A stretch of DNA of 64,000 bases from Progne subis subis (taxonomy: Eukaryota > Chordata > Aves > Passeriformes > Hirundinidae). The translations under genes and the position numbers were made by a program. Below the pieces are notes generated by a model. That model had not been told where the DNA came from. It was given only the letters and a program-made list of their open reading frames with translations, and did not search any database. Of the stretch, positions 9,908 through 21,704 are shown in pieces; positions within the stretch are counted from its first letter, which is position 1, and every line of letters begins with the position of its first letter. Location: NCBI GenBank assembly GCA_022316685.1, contig JAKJHU010000469.1, forward strand, positions 1-64,000, written 5' to 3'.

Positions 9908-12200
9908 ACAACAATGGCCTCTCGCAGGGCTAGTATCTCCTGTCGGCCATAAACTGCTGCGCTGCCACGATCAGAGGCGTCAGGCTGGAGGTCGGCTTGG
10001 CTGAGGTTACAAACGGGTGCTGCCCAAAGAGAAAAAGGAGAAATTTACTTCTACTTTCCTCGCTGGCTTAAACTTTAGCTTCTCTGGCTACCAGCAAGAT
10101 GCAGACATGAAGGCACTCCGTGCACCTCCGTCTCTTCCCTCCATGAGGCAAAGATGCCTCACAATCCCACAAATCCGCTCATCCAGATGTCTTCAGCTTA
10201 AGGAGCTTTGGTCTAGGGGGACCTTGAAAGGCTCCTTGCAACCCAGCCCAGGCCAGAATTCCCCTCAGTTTTCCCGGGGAAAAGTCCCTAGACTGGAGGT
10301 TCTTAGGGGCGGGGAAGCCCATCTGACGCCTTGAACTTGAGCAGACGAGGAGCCCCTGGCAGCGGGCAGCAGGCGCACCCTGCAGCCGCTTTGCCTTTCA
10401 CCTGCAGAAGCTCCTGGGCAGACCAGCGCCTGTCCTCGTCTGTCTCCAGGCAGCAGCGCAGAAAGTCTCGCAACCAAGCGGACTGCTGCCTGGGGTTCTG
10501 CAGCTTCGGGGTGCCCCCGGTGCTTATCAGCTGTCGGACCTGTGGAGAAGAAGCAAATGCCACACTGTACCTGTCTCCTTCGCACCCCCAACCGCTCACA
10601 CAGGACACCCACTGGACAAGCTCCACTCCCCGGTGGCACTTTCCTCCCTGCCAGAGGGTGGGACACGCCTTTCCTACCCCAACCAAAAGAACCCAAACCC
10701 TGAGGCAGGCACAGCCAGCCCAATGTGCACGGGCTCTAGCTTTGACCCCTGATCTCGCTGGCTGATGGAACTAGGAGCAACTCCATCAGCAAAAGCACTT
10801 TGCTTCTCTGACGCCGTCTCTGACAACACCGACACCATCTCCACAAGGTGATTTGGAGGAGGGACTGCAGAGGAATTTTGAGGCGAGCGAGGCCGCAATC
10901 TTGTGCTAGGAGCTTTGGACAGTCCTTGCTATCGGGGAGCAGTGTGAGGCCTTGTTCTGTTCCCATGCTGTTCCTGCACTGCCTGAATTAGCACAAAAGT
11001 AGCAAATGTAACCACTTAGAGGTCCTTCTCAGGGACGCTTTCTCGCCGACGCTGGGAGGCGTGTTAACGACCCGCTGTCCCTTCTCCGGGATGCTGAAGA
11101 CAGAAGTGCTGATCGCAAGGCAGAACAGAACTGACCGTGCAGCCAAAAGACGTGGACCAACGGACAGTCATTTAGAGTGTCTGAACACGAGTTTTTAAGC
11201 AATCAGCTATTGTTTGGCAGTACCTGCTTTAGCCTTGAACCGCTTAAACTATCGGCTTTTTAGAACAATAAAGGGGAGGTCAAACCTAGTCACATTGATG
11301 TCCGTTTGATACCGGGCTGCTTTCTTGTGACAGGGGACTTTAGTCTAACTCTACTCGTGACAAGGATTACTCCATAAACTGCAGCTTGGCATTGCTCACT
11401 GCTCCCTCAGGCAGAGCTTCCATCTAGCAAAAGGCATCACCAATGCCTTGTGTTGTTTCACGATGGAATGGCAAGGCAATAATCTGGACAAGAAGCACGA
11501 GAGACTATGCTGCCTGGAACCTATCGCATTCAGGTGTTGACGAGCCTCCCGGGCAGAAGAACGGGGACAGATTTTGCCGGAGTGACACTAGTATCTGAGG
11601 GGAGTTGCAGCTCACCGTGCGGGAGGTTTTCATCAGGTAAGGAGGCGCTCCTTCCACCATCTCCATGCCCACGATGCCAAAGGACCAGATGTCCACTTTG
11701 GGGCCGTAGGGCTTCCTGGTGAAAATTTCTGGCGCCATCCAGTAAGTAGTCCCGACAGCTGATCTCCGTTTGCTCCGCTCAGCCGTGAGCTGAGCAGCGA
11801 GGCCAAAATCAGCTGAGGGGGGAAAAAACCCCCTGTGAGCAAGCCAGCAGCAATTAGGAAAACAAACAGAAGGATTCTGCACTGAACCAAGGCCCAAGGC
11901 GGCAGTGTGGCATCCAGCTGCAAAAGGGGCCATGCTGGCATTCCTCAGGCCTACAGCCGAGGAACTACAGAATTGGCCGCTTGCCAAAAGCCCCCACTTT
12001 CAGATAGTGGCTTTTAGTGCCCTGAAGCCTTAGACTGTAAGTTGCCTTGCTTGGCAAGGGACACACACAACCCAAAGCCACTCCTGAGACCTGCCTCCCA
12101 GCCACACCTCCCGGCGCCTTGCGGATGTGCTCTGCGCTTGCAGCAGGGCAGCCTGCACTGCCACAGGCACCACTCTTGGGAGCTGGCAGTCACCCAAAGG

Positions 12201-12238
12201 CCGCCCCACACCGCCGCCCCACACCGCCGCCCCACACG
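12201..12238 (-). repeat. 13-bp GC-rich tandem repeat in intron 10
   Basis: Almost three copies of a 13-bp unit, reading TGTGGGGCGGCGG on the minus (transcribed) strand, lie in the intron between exons 10 and 11. The repeated GGGG and GGCGG runs could fold as a G-quadruplex in DNA or pre-mRNA. The tract has the same copy number in all five units (for example 23974-24011 and 35731-35768). Confidence 0.6.
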
Positions 12239-14445
12239 GCTGAGCCTGGGCGCCGACACCCACCCAACTTGACAGATCCGTCCAAGCCCAGGAGAATGTT
12301 GTGGCTTTTGATGTCTCGGTGGATCACTTGCTTGGAGTGGAGGAAAATCCAGGCCTTGCAGACACTGAGAGAGGAAAAAGAAACACAAGCCTAAGAGCTC
12401 CTCAGGGGGTCTCATGCCACAAGCGGGCAAGTGGCACCTCTGCAAAACTGGCTTGCTGGGGGATTGATGAGCCATGGCAGGACCCGCTGCTGGCAAGAGC
12501 TTGCTGCTCCAACTTGAGGACAGCAGTGCCTTTCTAAGCCAGCGTGGATTCGCTTCTCAAAGAGAACGGGCAACTGTTCCTCTGGCCAGTGCCCCCTGCA
12601 AACGCGGACCAAAGGAGCACTGCTGCAGTGGCTGTGCTCTCTCCAGGCAGACGATGCTGCGGATGCTTTTGCAAACAGCACTCTGGGGGCAAGGCTCTCC
12701 TTCGGTGCTGAGCTCCGTGAGAGTCGCGTGAGTATCTCTTTGTCTCTGCCACTGGTTTGAGATGCTGCCACCAGCACGAATGCTCTTACGGGGAAGGAAT
12801 GCAGCCCACACAGGCTGCAGGCAAGTGTTTACAGAGGCAAACACTAACAAACTCACTTAGAAGAAGGGCAGGCACGCTTTGGATGCTCTTGCTACTGCCG
12901 GTCATAAGAGCAAGGCAGAAAGGAAGCTCAAAAGATGAAATGACTCCTCTCCTTACTACCCATTGGGAAGGACCATCCTGCCCAAGCCACGGCAAGCGCC
13001 ATGCCTTTACCTCCCGAGAGACAGCTGCTATCTCTCCTTCTGCCATGCGAGTCTCGCGAATGACATCATGTAAAGAACCTCCGTCCATGTATTCCATCAC
13101 TAGCCAGAGTTCTTCGTCCACCAGGTAGCTGAAAGGAGGAAAGAAGGGCCTGGAGGTGAATGCACGCGCTTACGTGACCTGATGGGTTCTTGTTTCCGTG
13201 TCTGTCTCAGAGGAAGACAGGAGGAAAGTGAACAGCCACTCACTAGGCTCTAGAGGGCCTGAACTTTGTGCAGCCTCAAAGGCCGCTCGGTATCCTCACC
13301 AGTGCAAAACACTGGGAACAGGCCAAGGGGAAAACGATCTGCAGAGCTTTGTCAGCACTAAAGACCCGTGGGGAAAAAAATCAAACCCTAAACCCAAGAA
13401 AACAACGTGCAGACAGGGCAGGGACTTTGGGGCTGTTGCCTCAGTAAGATGGGGCCTAAAGAGTCAGGTCTTTAAGAAAGCGCTAGGTATGCCAGCTAGG
13501 TATGCCAGGAAAGATTAATGCAGCCCCAATGCAATCTCCTGCCAAGATGCTGCAAATCAGCCCAGAAACAGGAATTAACAGCTCCATCCTCTGCCGGCGA
13601 CCAAAGGAGTGGTTGAATCTCTGGCTTGCAGGATGAGCATGACCCTTCCCAGCAGAGCCACTCACCTGTCTACGTAGTTCACCAGGTTGCCGTTCCTATG
13701 GTGGCGCATGACCTGGATTTCATTCACGCACAGTTCATTGCTGCCCTCTTGCAGGAGGCTGATTTCTTTATGGCCACCTAAAACCACACGGAAAACCATG
13801 AACCAAAGAAGTCTGTGGCTCGAGACCACAAGGGGAACATGGAGACAGTGATTTGGGGACGGCAGAGCCGGGCTGGGACACACTGCCTTGCGACTGGACA
13901 TCAGAGGACCTCCAAGCTGAGCTTGCAAGAGCCTCTTACACCGCTTGCTTGGGTGCCACTCCCAGGACACAGAGCCACAGATCCTCTGCCTCGTAAGTCT
14001 TGGAGAAACACCGTCTAGACTCTCCACCTCAAAGCTCTAACCACACTCGCTGTGCCCACAATCTTCCCCCAGGGCCATATTTTATCATCCCCATTTTCAT
14101 TCACACACCTCTTGCAAGCAGCAGGAAGCCATTTTGTGCCTGTGGAAATGGAGCAAAACTGCTGGGAACCCCTTGGCAATTCTAGCGGCTTGATCACAGA
14201 CATGAAGGATAGATAAAATGCCGTGATGCTGAAACCATCATTAAGGACACCTCCTCAAAAGACAATCCTAGCACTACGTCGCTTCAGCAATTCTCATTTG
14301 GCTCCACTAAAACCCTTTCCTTCATGCCATTGACACTTGCAATTACTGCCTGCGTGTAGAAAGAAAGAGGCCACACCTTGATCCTCTAGCCATACACTCC
14401 AGGGGGCTCTGAGCAGGACTAAGGCCCTTGAGAGACCCCTTGCAG

Positions 14446-14452
14446 CTCTCTC

Positions 14453-14520
<68 letters not shown>

Positions 14521-14525
14521 TCTCT
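14446..14525. repeat. GTCT/CT microsatellite, unit 1 (80 bp)
   Basis: A (GTCT)n block is followed by (CT)n with one GTCT interruption, in intron 7 of PAK3L. It is the most variable site of the array. Unit 2 keeps GTCT; units 3-5 are nearly pure CT. Confidence 0.9.
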
Positions 14526-17500
14526 AAGCCCAGTTCCCAAGGGCAACACTGCAGGTGGCTAAGGAACTACCGGCACGATTCCCACGTATTTGCTAAGAGG
14601 CAGGAAGGAGAAGTCAGGAGCCCTGAGCTGCAGCCCCAAAGAGCAGTGCCATGCTCTGAGACACCAGCTTGGCACTAAGACCCAGCTAGCGTGTCCTCCT
14701 CTGGAAGATACCGCTTGGCCTCCTTGCATCCCTTGGGCCAGCTGAGAAGGGCAAAATCTGTCCCCACTGTGTTAGGCAGGCCAGCACTGCTCTGCACTTG
14801 AGTTGCCTTTGCAGCAAAGCTCTACCGGCGACCCAAAGCTCAGCCACAGCTCACAGCACAGGGGAGGGCACTCGAGGGCTGCAGAAGCTGTGGTAAGTTG
14901 TTTCACACTTACCTCTTCTCCTGTGGCAGTCTCCACTGCCATGCACACGGTGCCGAAAACCCCTAGAAACAAAACAGCAGCGGAGAAGGGAGAAGTCCTT
15001 TAGTGCCGGCAAGTGCAAAGACGCCGCGGTCCCAGGGGAAAAAGAGCGTCCTGGGGCAAACAGCAAACGGAACACGACAGACACTGCTCTGGGTCCTTTG
15101 TGCCACAGCCAGAGCAGGCAAAGCCTTCCATTGCGCACACAAATGGAGAAGGACTCCAACAGAGGATCCCTAGACGGCTGCGTTCGGGCTCCAGAGCCTT
15201 CGGCAGCTGCTTCTCTTCGGTGCACCAGACACAGGAAAGACTCTGCTTCTCCGGTGCGTTCTTGTACATTTGGCTCCTCACAGAGGAACTGTTGCAAATC
15301 AATGCCATTTACAGTCAGCGCAGAGCTGTCTTTCCAAAGGGAAGGGCTTGCTGGGTTCTTTGCAGGCAAGGCCTAAAGGCCACAGCAACCGCGAGGGGTC
15401 TGCCGTCAGGCAGGTGATGCCTTTTCCTCTAGAGCGCACTGGCACTGGGCATTCCCTAGAGGCTTTGGATTTTGCCACCTCAGCTACAAAAGAGAGCTGC
15501 TTCTTTCATTTCTGCTTTTGGCTTCTCGACTAGGCGGTGGTCTTCCAGACCACTGCATCTCCTTTTCCGCAAAATACTGGGAAGAAACATTACTCAGAGC
15601 TATTCGCTGACAGCTCTCGGCTGCTAACTTGGCCTTTGAGGCCATGAAGCCTTTCCTCCTTTCATTCCCACTGCATCTGTGTATTCTGCATTCTTCTGCG
15701 ACACGCAAAAATGGTTGCCCCTAAGAAAAGCGGCAAACAGGTGCAACGTGCTTGAGGGACGAGAGATGTGCCAGGTGCTGCTCTTTGCTGCAGAGGAGAC
15801 ATTGCCAGCATCCTGGTGTCTTTGCCGCGCCTTCGGTGCACAGCTGTAACTGCTGACCAGTACTGAGAGATGGCAGCATCTCAACACAGTTTCTGGACAG
15901 CTTTGGAGCTTGCCTGACGTCCTTCTGGGGAGGTGTGACACCACCAAAATACACAGCCCCTTGGAAGCGCGGCTGCACTCACCCTTTGCCAATAGTCTCC
16001 AGTTCTGTGTATTTAGCCTCGGGATCGCCCTCGCTCACCAGCATCCCTGTAAGAATGCAAAGGGAAGATGCTCGTTTCAAAACAGAGATGCCACCCTGCA
16101 GCACATCAGAAAGGCGGCCCCACTCACTGGGCCCTTTCAACTCAGTCGCTCGGGGAACAACACCGCCACCGCACCACCACCACCACAGAAACAACAGCAG
16201 CAAGACAAGCGGCTCTGCACCACAGACGGCCGGCACAAAAGGAAAAGTCTGAGCTAAAACCTGAGCACGCGGAGAAACAGTCAGAGGAGACAGGGATCAG
16301 AAAACCGTAACCAAGGGAAGTGACGGTTGTCTATAAACATTAAGGGCAGCAGGAAGAACAAAACCTTTCTGTTCTCGGCAATGAACACTCCGTGACATTC
16401 AACAAAAGCTTTAAGCCTTGCGAACGCCCAAGGCGCCTTGGGTTCTGGAATGAATTTTTATCAACAGCCGCCCTTTCCGGAACAGGAAGAACATTGCAGG
16501 ACTTTGCCTAAAACAATGCCCTTCTGCCTTTCTGGAGCAGCAGCTCGGGTTCTAAGCTACTGGGGTGGGCCTTAGGAATGAGGTCCCTCAGCCTTTAGGA
16601 CAGGCCAAGTCCGGAAGATGCCCTTGGCCATGCCCCACAGGAGCTGGGCCCAGACGACTCCTTGAGGCCTACTCCTTCCCTAGGTCACAGCCTCCTGCTC
16701 AGCCAGAAACAATCTCTGGTTTGCCTTTTGCCCAGAGGGAAGCTCGGGCCGAGCTGCCCTCAGAGGCCGAGCTGCCCTCAGAGGAAGGAGCAACAGCCCC
16801 GTGCACCCGCAGCACCTCGAAGCACAACAACAGGTCCTGTGTGGAGGCCTGAGGAGCCGACACGCCGCTGAGGAGGAACACGAGGTGGGACAGCTCACGC
16901 TGACACACGCGCACACAAGGCACTCGCAAAGGACATACTCAGCGTGGCCAGGCACTCGTCCTCTGTCCGCTCTGGCAGCTGCTCTCTGCTGCCAGAGGAA
17001 CTACTCGTGCTCCAGGTGCACGAGCTGCTCGTGCTTGAGTTTCCAGCTTGGGGGCTGCAGGCTTCTTCAGAGCCTGCAGCTGCAGCTCGTGCAGGTGCCA
17101 GGACAGAGGAGGTGGAGCTCTGGGACAAGAAAGGAATTTGGGTCACAGCTGTGCCTGGCGGAGATGCCCCTCCAATCCCATTGCAAAGGCAAGCCCCTAG
17201 GAAGATGCTGTCGGCCACATCCAGGGCCGCATCTTCACCTCTCGGCTTTTGCTGCCCGCTCCTCCAACTCAAGGCGCAAAATCCAGCGGCTGCTTTTACA
17301 TGACGGAAAAAACTGGCACCAAAGACGCTGCTAACCAAAGCCGGCACTTACTGATGTCGGCCGCTCAGGCTCTGGGCTGACAGCAGGAGCAGATTCATTG
17401 GCACCTTCCTCCTCTTCAGCCTCTTCCTCACCTACAGAGGCAGCTGGAGCAGGCGCTGGCACTGCCCTTCTGCTCTGTGGACAGACAGCAGCATGAGGGA

Positions 17501-17882
17501 CAGGAAAGGACCCGCCGTTCACAACCTTACCTATACGCAGCTACAGGCCCCGTTGCATCTCAGCTGCTCCTTTAGCTACCGACGGCTGCTCTGGGCAGAG
17601 GGCCAGGTCTCTCGGGGGGACAGGGTCTCCTCCACAGCCTGCAAGGCTGTGAAGTGCGCCTTTGCACTGCCCTCCTCACCGGGCACGGGGAGCCTGCACT
17701 GCCGCTGGGCACAAAGGGCCTCACTTGGACCCCGGGAGCACCCAAAGACATCCTAATGCTACCCCTTGTCTCTTGCCAAGACAAATTCACGGCCCCTGTC
17801 AGAAGAGTGGCCAACTGAGGCCTAAACGTCCAAGCTCCACTCTGCTTTTCCAGGCCTCACTGTCTGGCGGAAGCGCTCTGGA

Positions 17883-17905
17883 AGGGCTGGAAAGATTCCA
17901 GCCCT
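17883..17905. other. Perfect 10-bp stem hairpin in intron 3
   Basis: AGGGCTGGAA and TTCCAGCCCT flank a 3-nt loop (aga) in the intron between exons 3 and 4. The hairpin is kept in units 1-3 and destroyed in unit 4 by a short deletion. Confidence 0.7.
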
Positions 17906-18320
17906 CCGCATTTTCAGCCAGGCACGGGAGGTGCTGTCTGATTGGGAACTTGCAGCTCTGCTTTGCTCCAGCCACAGGGCTCGCCAGAGCTGCCGCTTAC
18001 TGATGCTGGATGCTGGGGCCCGGCAGTGGCAGCAGGTGCAGCTTGGTGGGCAACTTCCTCCCCTTTGGCCTCTTCTTCAGGAAGACACGCAGCCAGAGAA
18101 GGCCCTGAGGTTGCTTTGGAGCTCTGCAGACAGACGGCAACGTGAGCAACAGGCAACCTTCTTTACATTCAGCTCTACACCCAGATGCACTAAGGAGAAA
18201 TCATCTGGAGAGAAATGGGATTCTACGCTCTTCAAACTCAAGTAACATGGGCCTCGATTAGATGGGACTCAAATGGAACTTTGGGAGAAAACAGCCAGGC
18301 ATCCTTCTGCTGCTGCCGCC

Positions 18321-18321
<1 letters not shown>

Positions 18322-18357
<36 letters not shown>
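18322..18357. repeat. (CTG/CAG)12 trinucleotide repeat, unit 1
   Basis: Twelve perfect CTG units on the + strand (CAG on the transcribed strand) lie in intron 2. They directly follow an acceptor-like tctttgcag on the minus strand. The length is exactly 12 in units 1-4. No suitable donor was found nearby, so a cassette exon is not supported. Confidence 0.85.
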
Positions 18358-18358
<1 letters not shown>

Positions 18359-19699
18359 AAAGAGCTGGGACTGCACTTTCATTCATCCAACCAGGCTGGC
18401 AGCGGACTGCAGCAGGCCCAGCTCACAGCTTGCTCCACTACTGTCAAACTCTGCTAACTCGGTCAAAAGCTCCTTTCCCACTCACCCAAGGAGCGGATTC
18501 TCTCCAGGCACGGGCGATGTGACCTGCAGCACACAAGGGAAAAAGAACCGGATGCTGCAAGAAAACTACCCGTGCTGGGCAAGCTCCCCGAGACGTCAAC
18601 CCAAAGACAGAGCGTTCTGCTTTCCCTACTCCCCTCCAGCAGCAACCCCTTGTGCTGCCCAGCAAGCAAGACAGCAGCACAAACTACTGCCTTGTGTCCA
18701 CCTTACGTCCTCTTTGGCCGCTCCACCCACAGAAACGCGAGACCAAGAGAGTCCAGGTGGTTCTGTGACAGTCATTGCTTCTGCCCCAGCCCAGCCAGCA
18801 GGAGCTACAGCTCCTCTCTTTCCCGACCTTCAGTTTTCTGCAGAGATTGCACGCGGCCATTGCCATGAGCTTGCTGAAAACCTTTCCCCAGAAAAGTCCC
18901 CCTTAGGCATGGTGGCAGTTCTCTTGTGACACAGCACGGGAACACCTCCTGGCTTCGGGAGCGTACAAGAACTCTTTTGCAACCTCTGTTTCAGAGGCCT
19001 TTTCCAAGCTGATTCTGTGATTTCATCACGGACCGAGTGGCTCTTTTAGCACACACAAAGCCTCAAGTTCCCCGGTCCCGTCCTGGGAGGAGAGAATGCA
19101 GACAGGAGGATGCTTCTCCTCAGTCCTGGAGAGCAGCGCACAATTTTTGCAAGGACTCCTGCCAAGCTCTCCCGGTCTTCCCATCTTGGAAGCTGTCTTG
19201 CTTGAGCCAGCAGAGCGAGCAGATTCCAGACGCCCCTGCCACAGGCCGTGCCGTGGTGGGAGCCCAACCCCTGCAGGCCACATTACAAATGCTGCCCACG
19301 CCCCGCTGCCTAGAGACACCCCTTTCTTAGCTGGAGCTGGTGACAGCAGCTGGACCCAACTAAAGGCCTCTTTGTGGCATTTTGGTTTCCATACGCTGCG
19401 CCAAACAAAAATGTCTACTTACGTGCCAGGTGGGTGAAAAAGTAGCCAGAGTAAGCCACGGAAAAAGCCGTGCAAACTGCAGCACACACTCCCTCCATGG
19501 CTTGAGCAGCGCTGCTCGATCTGCACCAGACAACACCTGTGGGAGAAAAAACTCTCGCAGTCCTGTCAGGGTGCAGCCTGCTGGCAGAGACCTCACTGAT
19601 CAGCAGCTTCCGCCTGCGGTGAGCACGCCAAGGAGCTGCTGTGCACACTGAGGCCTTCCGTGCCTCGGCACGGCAACTTTGCCTTGACAGCGCTGTGAT

Positions 19700-19770
19700 G
19701 CGGCCGCTGACATCACAATAGCGGCCGCTGACATCATGGTAGCGGCCGCTGACATCATGGTAGCGGCCGC
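19700..19770. promoter_or_regulatory. 21-bp NotI-box/CRE-like tandem repeat upstream of PAK3L (copy 1)
   Basis: Four GCGGCCGC octamers occur at exactly 21-bp spacing (19700, 19721, 19742, 19763). Each of the three intervals carries TGACATCA, one mismatch from the CRE palindrome TGACGTCA. The array lies about 200 bp upstream of the first coding exon, in CpG-rich DNA, and is identical in units 1-4. A clustered promoter element for CREB/ATF/CREM-type factors is plausible but inferred. The 21-nt period keeps one minus-strand frame open through the array. Confidence 0.6.
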
Positions 19771-20161
19771 TCGAGGCTGCTTTGTGAATTCGCGCGTAGA
19801 ACCAGACTTTCTCTCCAGCTAAGGCCAAAAAACCCTGCAAAGTTCTCCGCTGCTAAAAGCAACACAAAAGGCCCTCCTAGTCAGTAACCTATTTGCTCAA
19901 GGCATCTAAGAGTTGCTCCAAGAACACACCAAACCCCTGTTGCCCACACTGAGAAGCTGAACACTGAGAAGGGACCAGGATGGGAGGAAAGCGAAAAAGA
20001 GAACAGGACCTTTGGCCACTCATTCTCTTGTGGAAAACTCCCAAGGCTTCTTCCAGCTAGGGCTCGAAGCCACAGCATCCAAGGAAATCACCCCTTCAGT
20101 GACAGCTGGGGGACAGAACCTCAGGAAGCACTTTCGTAGACCTTCCTCCTCCCACGCTCAC

Positions 20162-20355
20162 CACAGAAGAAGGCGGGGCACGGGCCCACCAAGGGTGGGA
20201 CTGACGAAGGCATGGAAAGCCAAGCAGCACATCCACTGCGTACACGGCTTCCTGCCGCTGCGCTGCGGTGGCATTTCCAAGCAGCCTTGCCCATCTGAGG
20301 TGCACCTCGGGGAGCTTCCCTGGCCTCATCCGTGAGCCAGAGGGAGCTGCCTGCG
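20162..20355 (-). other. Candidate upstream (5') exon of PAK3L, unit 1
   Basis: On the minus strand a strong acceptor (ttctttctttatgcccag) and a good donor (CTGTG|gtgagcg) bound 194 nt. Exon 1 has its own acceptor at 19537-19538 (tctcccacag), so at least one upstream exon is expected. This block fits as a 5' UTR exon. Its frame is also compatible with a 57-residue N-terminal extension starting at the ATG at 20292-20294 (start MGKAAWK). Equivalent blocks are 31918-32111, 43698-43891 and 55464-55657. In copy 3 an extra base in exon 1 upstream of MEGV would break the extension, which favours a noncoding role. Confidence 0.35.
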
Positions 20356-21584
20356 CTGGGCATAAAGAAAGAAGGAAAAGAAAGTTGCAACACGCTCTGG
20401 GACAAGCCACAAAGTGCTGGTAGGGAGGAAAGCAGTGGGCCCAAATGGGCTGGTCCCAGCAAAACTGGAAGCTGTGAGGCACACACCAGTTAGGTCTGGT
20501 CGCTGGACAGGCTACAGGAAGGCAGCCTTAGGCAAAGAGAAAAAGCACCAGCATTCCAAAGCCTGGAAGCTTCATTCCTCTGCCTCTCCCTTCTAAACCA
20601 CTTTATTCTCTAACTCTCGGAAAAGGTTTAACCCCAGCCTGCAATCAAGCACCACACACAGCCCTTCTCCCTCAATGCCCCACCAGTGGGATGCACGGGG
20701 GAGACAACTGGACGGGTAAAAGCTGGAAAACTCACGGGCGCAGAACAATTCAGTTGCATAGGGAGTGCAGAAGTCACACACACAAGCAAAACAACCCCAA
20801 AGAGCTCATTCACCATTGCCCACAGGCGGGCAGGCAGGTGTTTTGCACTTCCACGACAGCGGGACCCCCTCGCGCCTCACAGCGACTTGGGAAGACAAAT
20901 GCCATCACTGCAAACGTCCCCTCCTTCCTCCTCCTCCTCCTTCTTGCACGCAGCTTGATATACTGAGCAGGATGGCACAGGCTCTGGAGTAGGCCTCTGG
21001 CCACTTTGGGTCACCTGTGCTGGCTGTGTCTCCTCCCAGGCTCTCGTGCAGCGTGACCCCAGGGGAGCTCAGTCTGGGCGCTTGCCTCAGTCACGCTGAG
21101 CGCCGAGCTGAGAGAGGCCACGCAGATCCCAAGTGCACGAGTTTTCCCTCCCTCATGTTGGCCTCAGTTCCCATGGCAGAAGCCGTGTTCCTGCTGGACG
21201 CTCGCCTGCGCCTGAGCCGGCGGAGAAGCCCGCCTGCCTCCCCATCTGCCCAGGGCAACCCGGAGCAGCCCAAGCTTTCCCAAGAAGTGCCACACAACCA
21301 CGGCCACCGCAGCCTTCCCAGCAGCGACACCACTGCTCTGCTCCGTTTTGCCTTGCTCTGCTCCTCTACGCAGGGCTGCAAGCCTGGATCTCCACAAGAG
21401 GTTGCGGCCGGGAGGCAGTGAAGGAAGTGGGAACCTTTGCCCACTTCCAACCGTGCCACAAACCCCATCCATGGGTCTTGCCGTGCTTCAGAAACAGCTG
21501 ACTGAGCACTCAGAAGCAAATTTGGAGCTTCTTCACAGGCTGAGAACAAAGGGAGGCTTCCAACACAGTGAAGGTCTTAGGGTA

Positions 21585-21590
21585 TTTATT
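21585..21590 (-). promoter_or_regulatory. PolyA signal, PAK3L copy 2
   Basis: Minus-strand AATAAA about 115 nt past the stop codon, preceded by the UGUA-rich tract; identical to copy 1. Confidence 0.75.
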
Positions 21591-21704
21591 TTGACTATCA
21601 AATCTAAAGTACAAACTACAAACTGTGTGTAGAAACTACTCCAAACTACAAACTACAAACTACAACCTACAAACTACAAAAAACAACAATGGCCTCTCGC
21701 AGGG

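Larger units (their letters stand above)
9930..19498 (-). pseudogene. PAK3L: PAK3-like kinase, copy 1 (frameshifted)
   Basis: Same 13-exon gene as copy 2, with all splice sites present. Exons 5' to 3': 19423-19498, 18486-18523, 18001-18123, 17352-17474, 16939-17119, 15983-16046, 14913-14962, 13666-13777, 13011-13128, 12264-12364, 11616-11812, 10402-10539, 9930-10019. Three 1-nt changes separate it from copies 2-4. Exon 7 has an extra T (GGGTTTTC) in the glycine-loop codons. Exon 8 lacks one A in the VAIKK codons. Exon 10 has an extra T just before the catalytic loop. The first two compensate and leave an open but altered stretch lacking the glycine loop and the ATP-binding Lys. The third shifts HRD out of frame and meets TGA at the exon 10/11 join. 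All three are homopolymer changes, so assembly error is possible. Confidence 0.8.
8940..20713. repeat. Tandem array unit 1 (11,774 bp)
   Basis: This is the first unit of a head-to-tail array. It begins at gggtaaaagctggaaaactc, which recurs at 20714, 32470, 44249 and 56016. It carries one PAK3-like gene on the minus strand with about 0.87 kb beyond its polyA signal and about 1.2 kb upstream of its start codon. It differs from unit 2 mainly by single-base indels and a few substitutions. It is the edge unit and contains the most disrupted gene copy. Confidence 0.95.

Noticed and set aside
13485..13512. Short direct duplication gctaggtatgcca
   Set aside because: Two 13-bp copies in an intron, identical in all units; an ordinary slippage product.
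16749..16784. 18-bp direct duplication (gccgagctgccctcagag twice)
   Set aside because: Intronic, two copies only, unchanged between units; no functional reading found.
18273..18929. 218-codon + strand open frame with a poly-Ala run
   Set aside because: It is created by the CTG tract and GC-rich introns antisense to PAK3L. It crosses exon 2 of the kinase on the other strand and has no recognisable domain.
19763..19797. NotI, XhoI and EcoRI recognition sites close together, resembling a cloning adapter
   Set aside because: The same block is embedded in identical native sequence in all four units and arises from the 21-bp repeat, so vector or adapter contamination is unlikely. A UniVec search would settle it.
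20096..20482. 128-codon minus-strand frame (MPHSFQFCWDQ start)
   Set aside because: It reads across the acceptor of the candidate upstream exon, and its phase does not lead into the MEGV frame of exon 1. No homology recognised.
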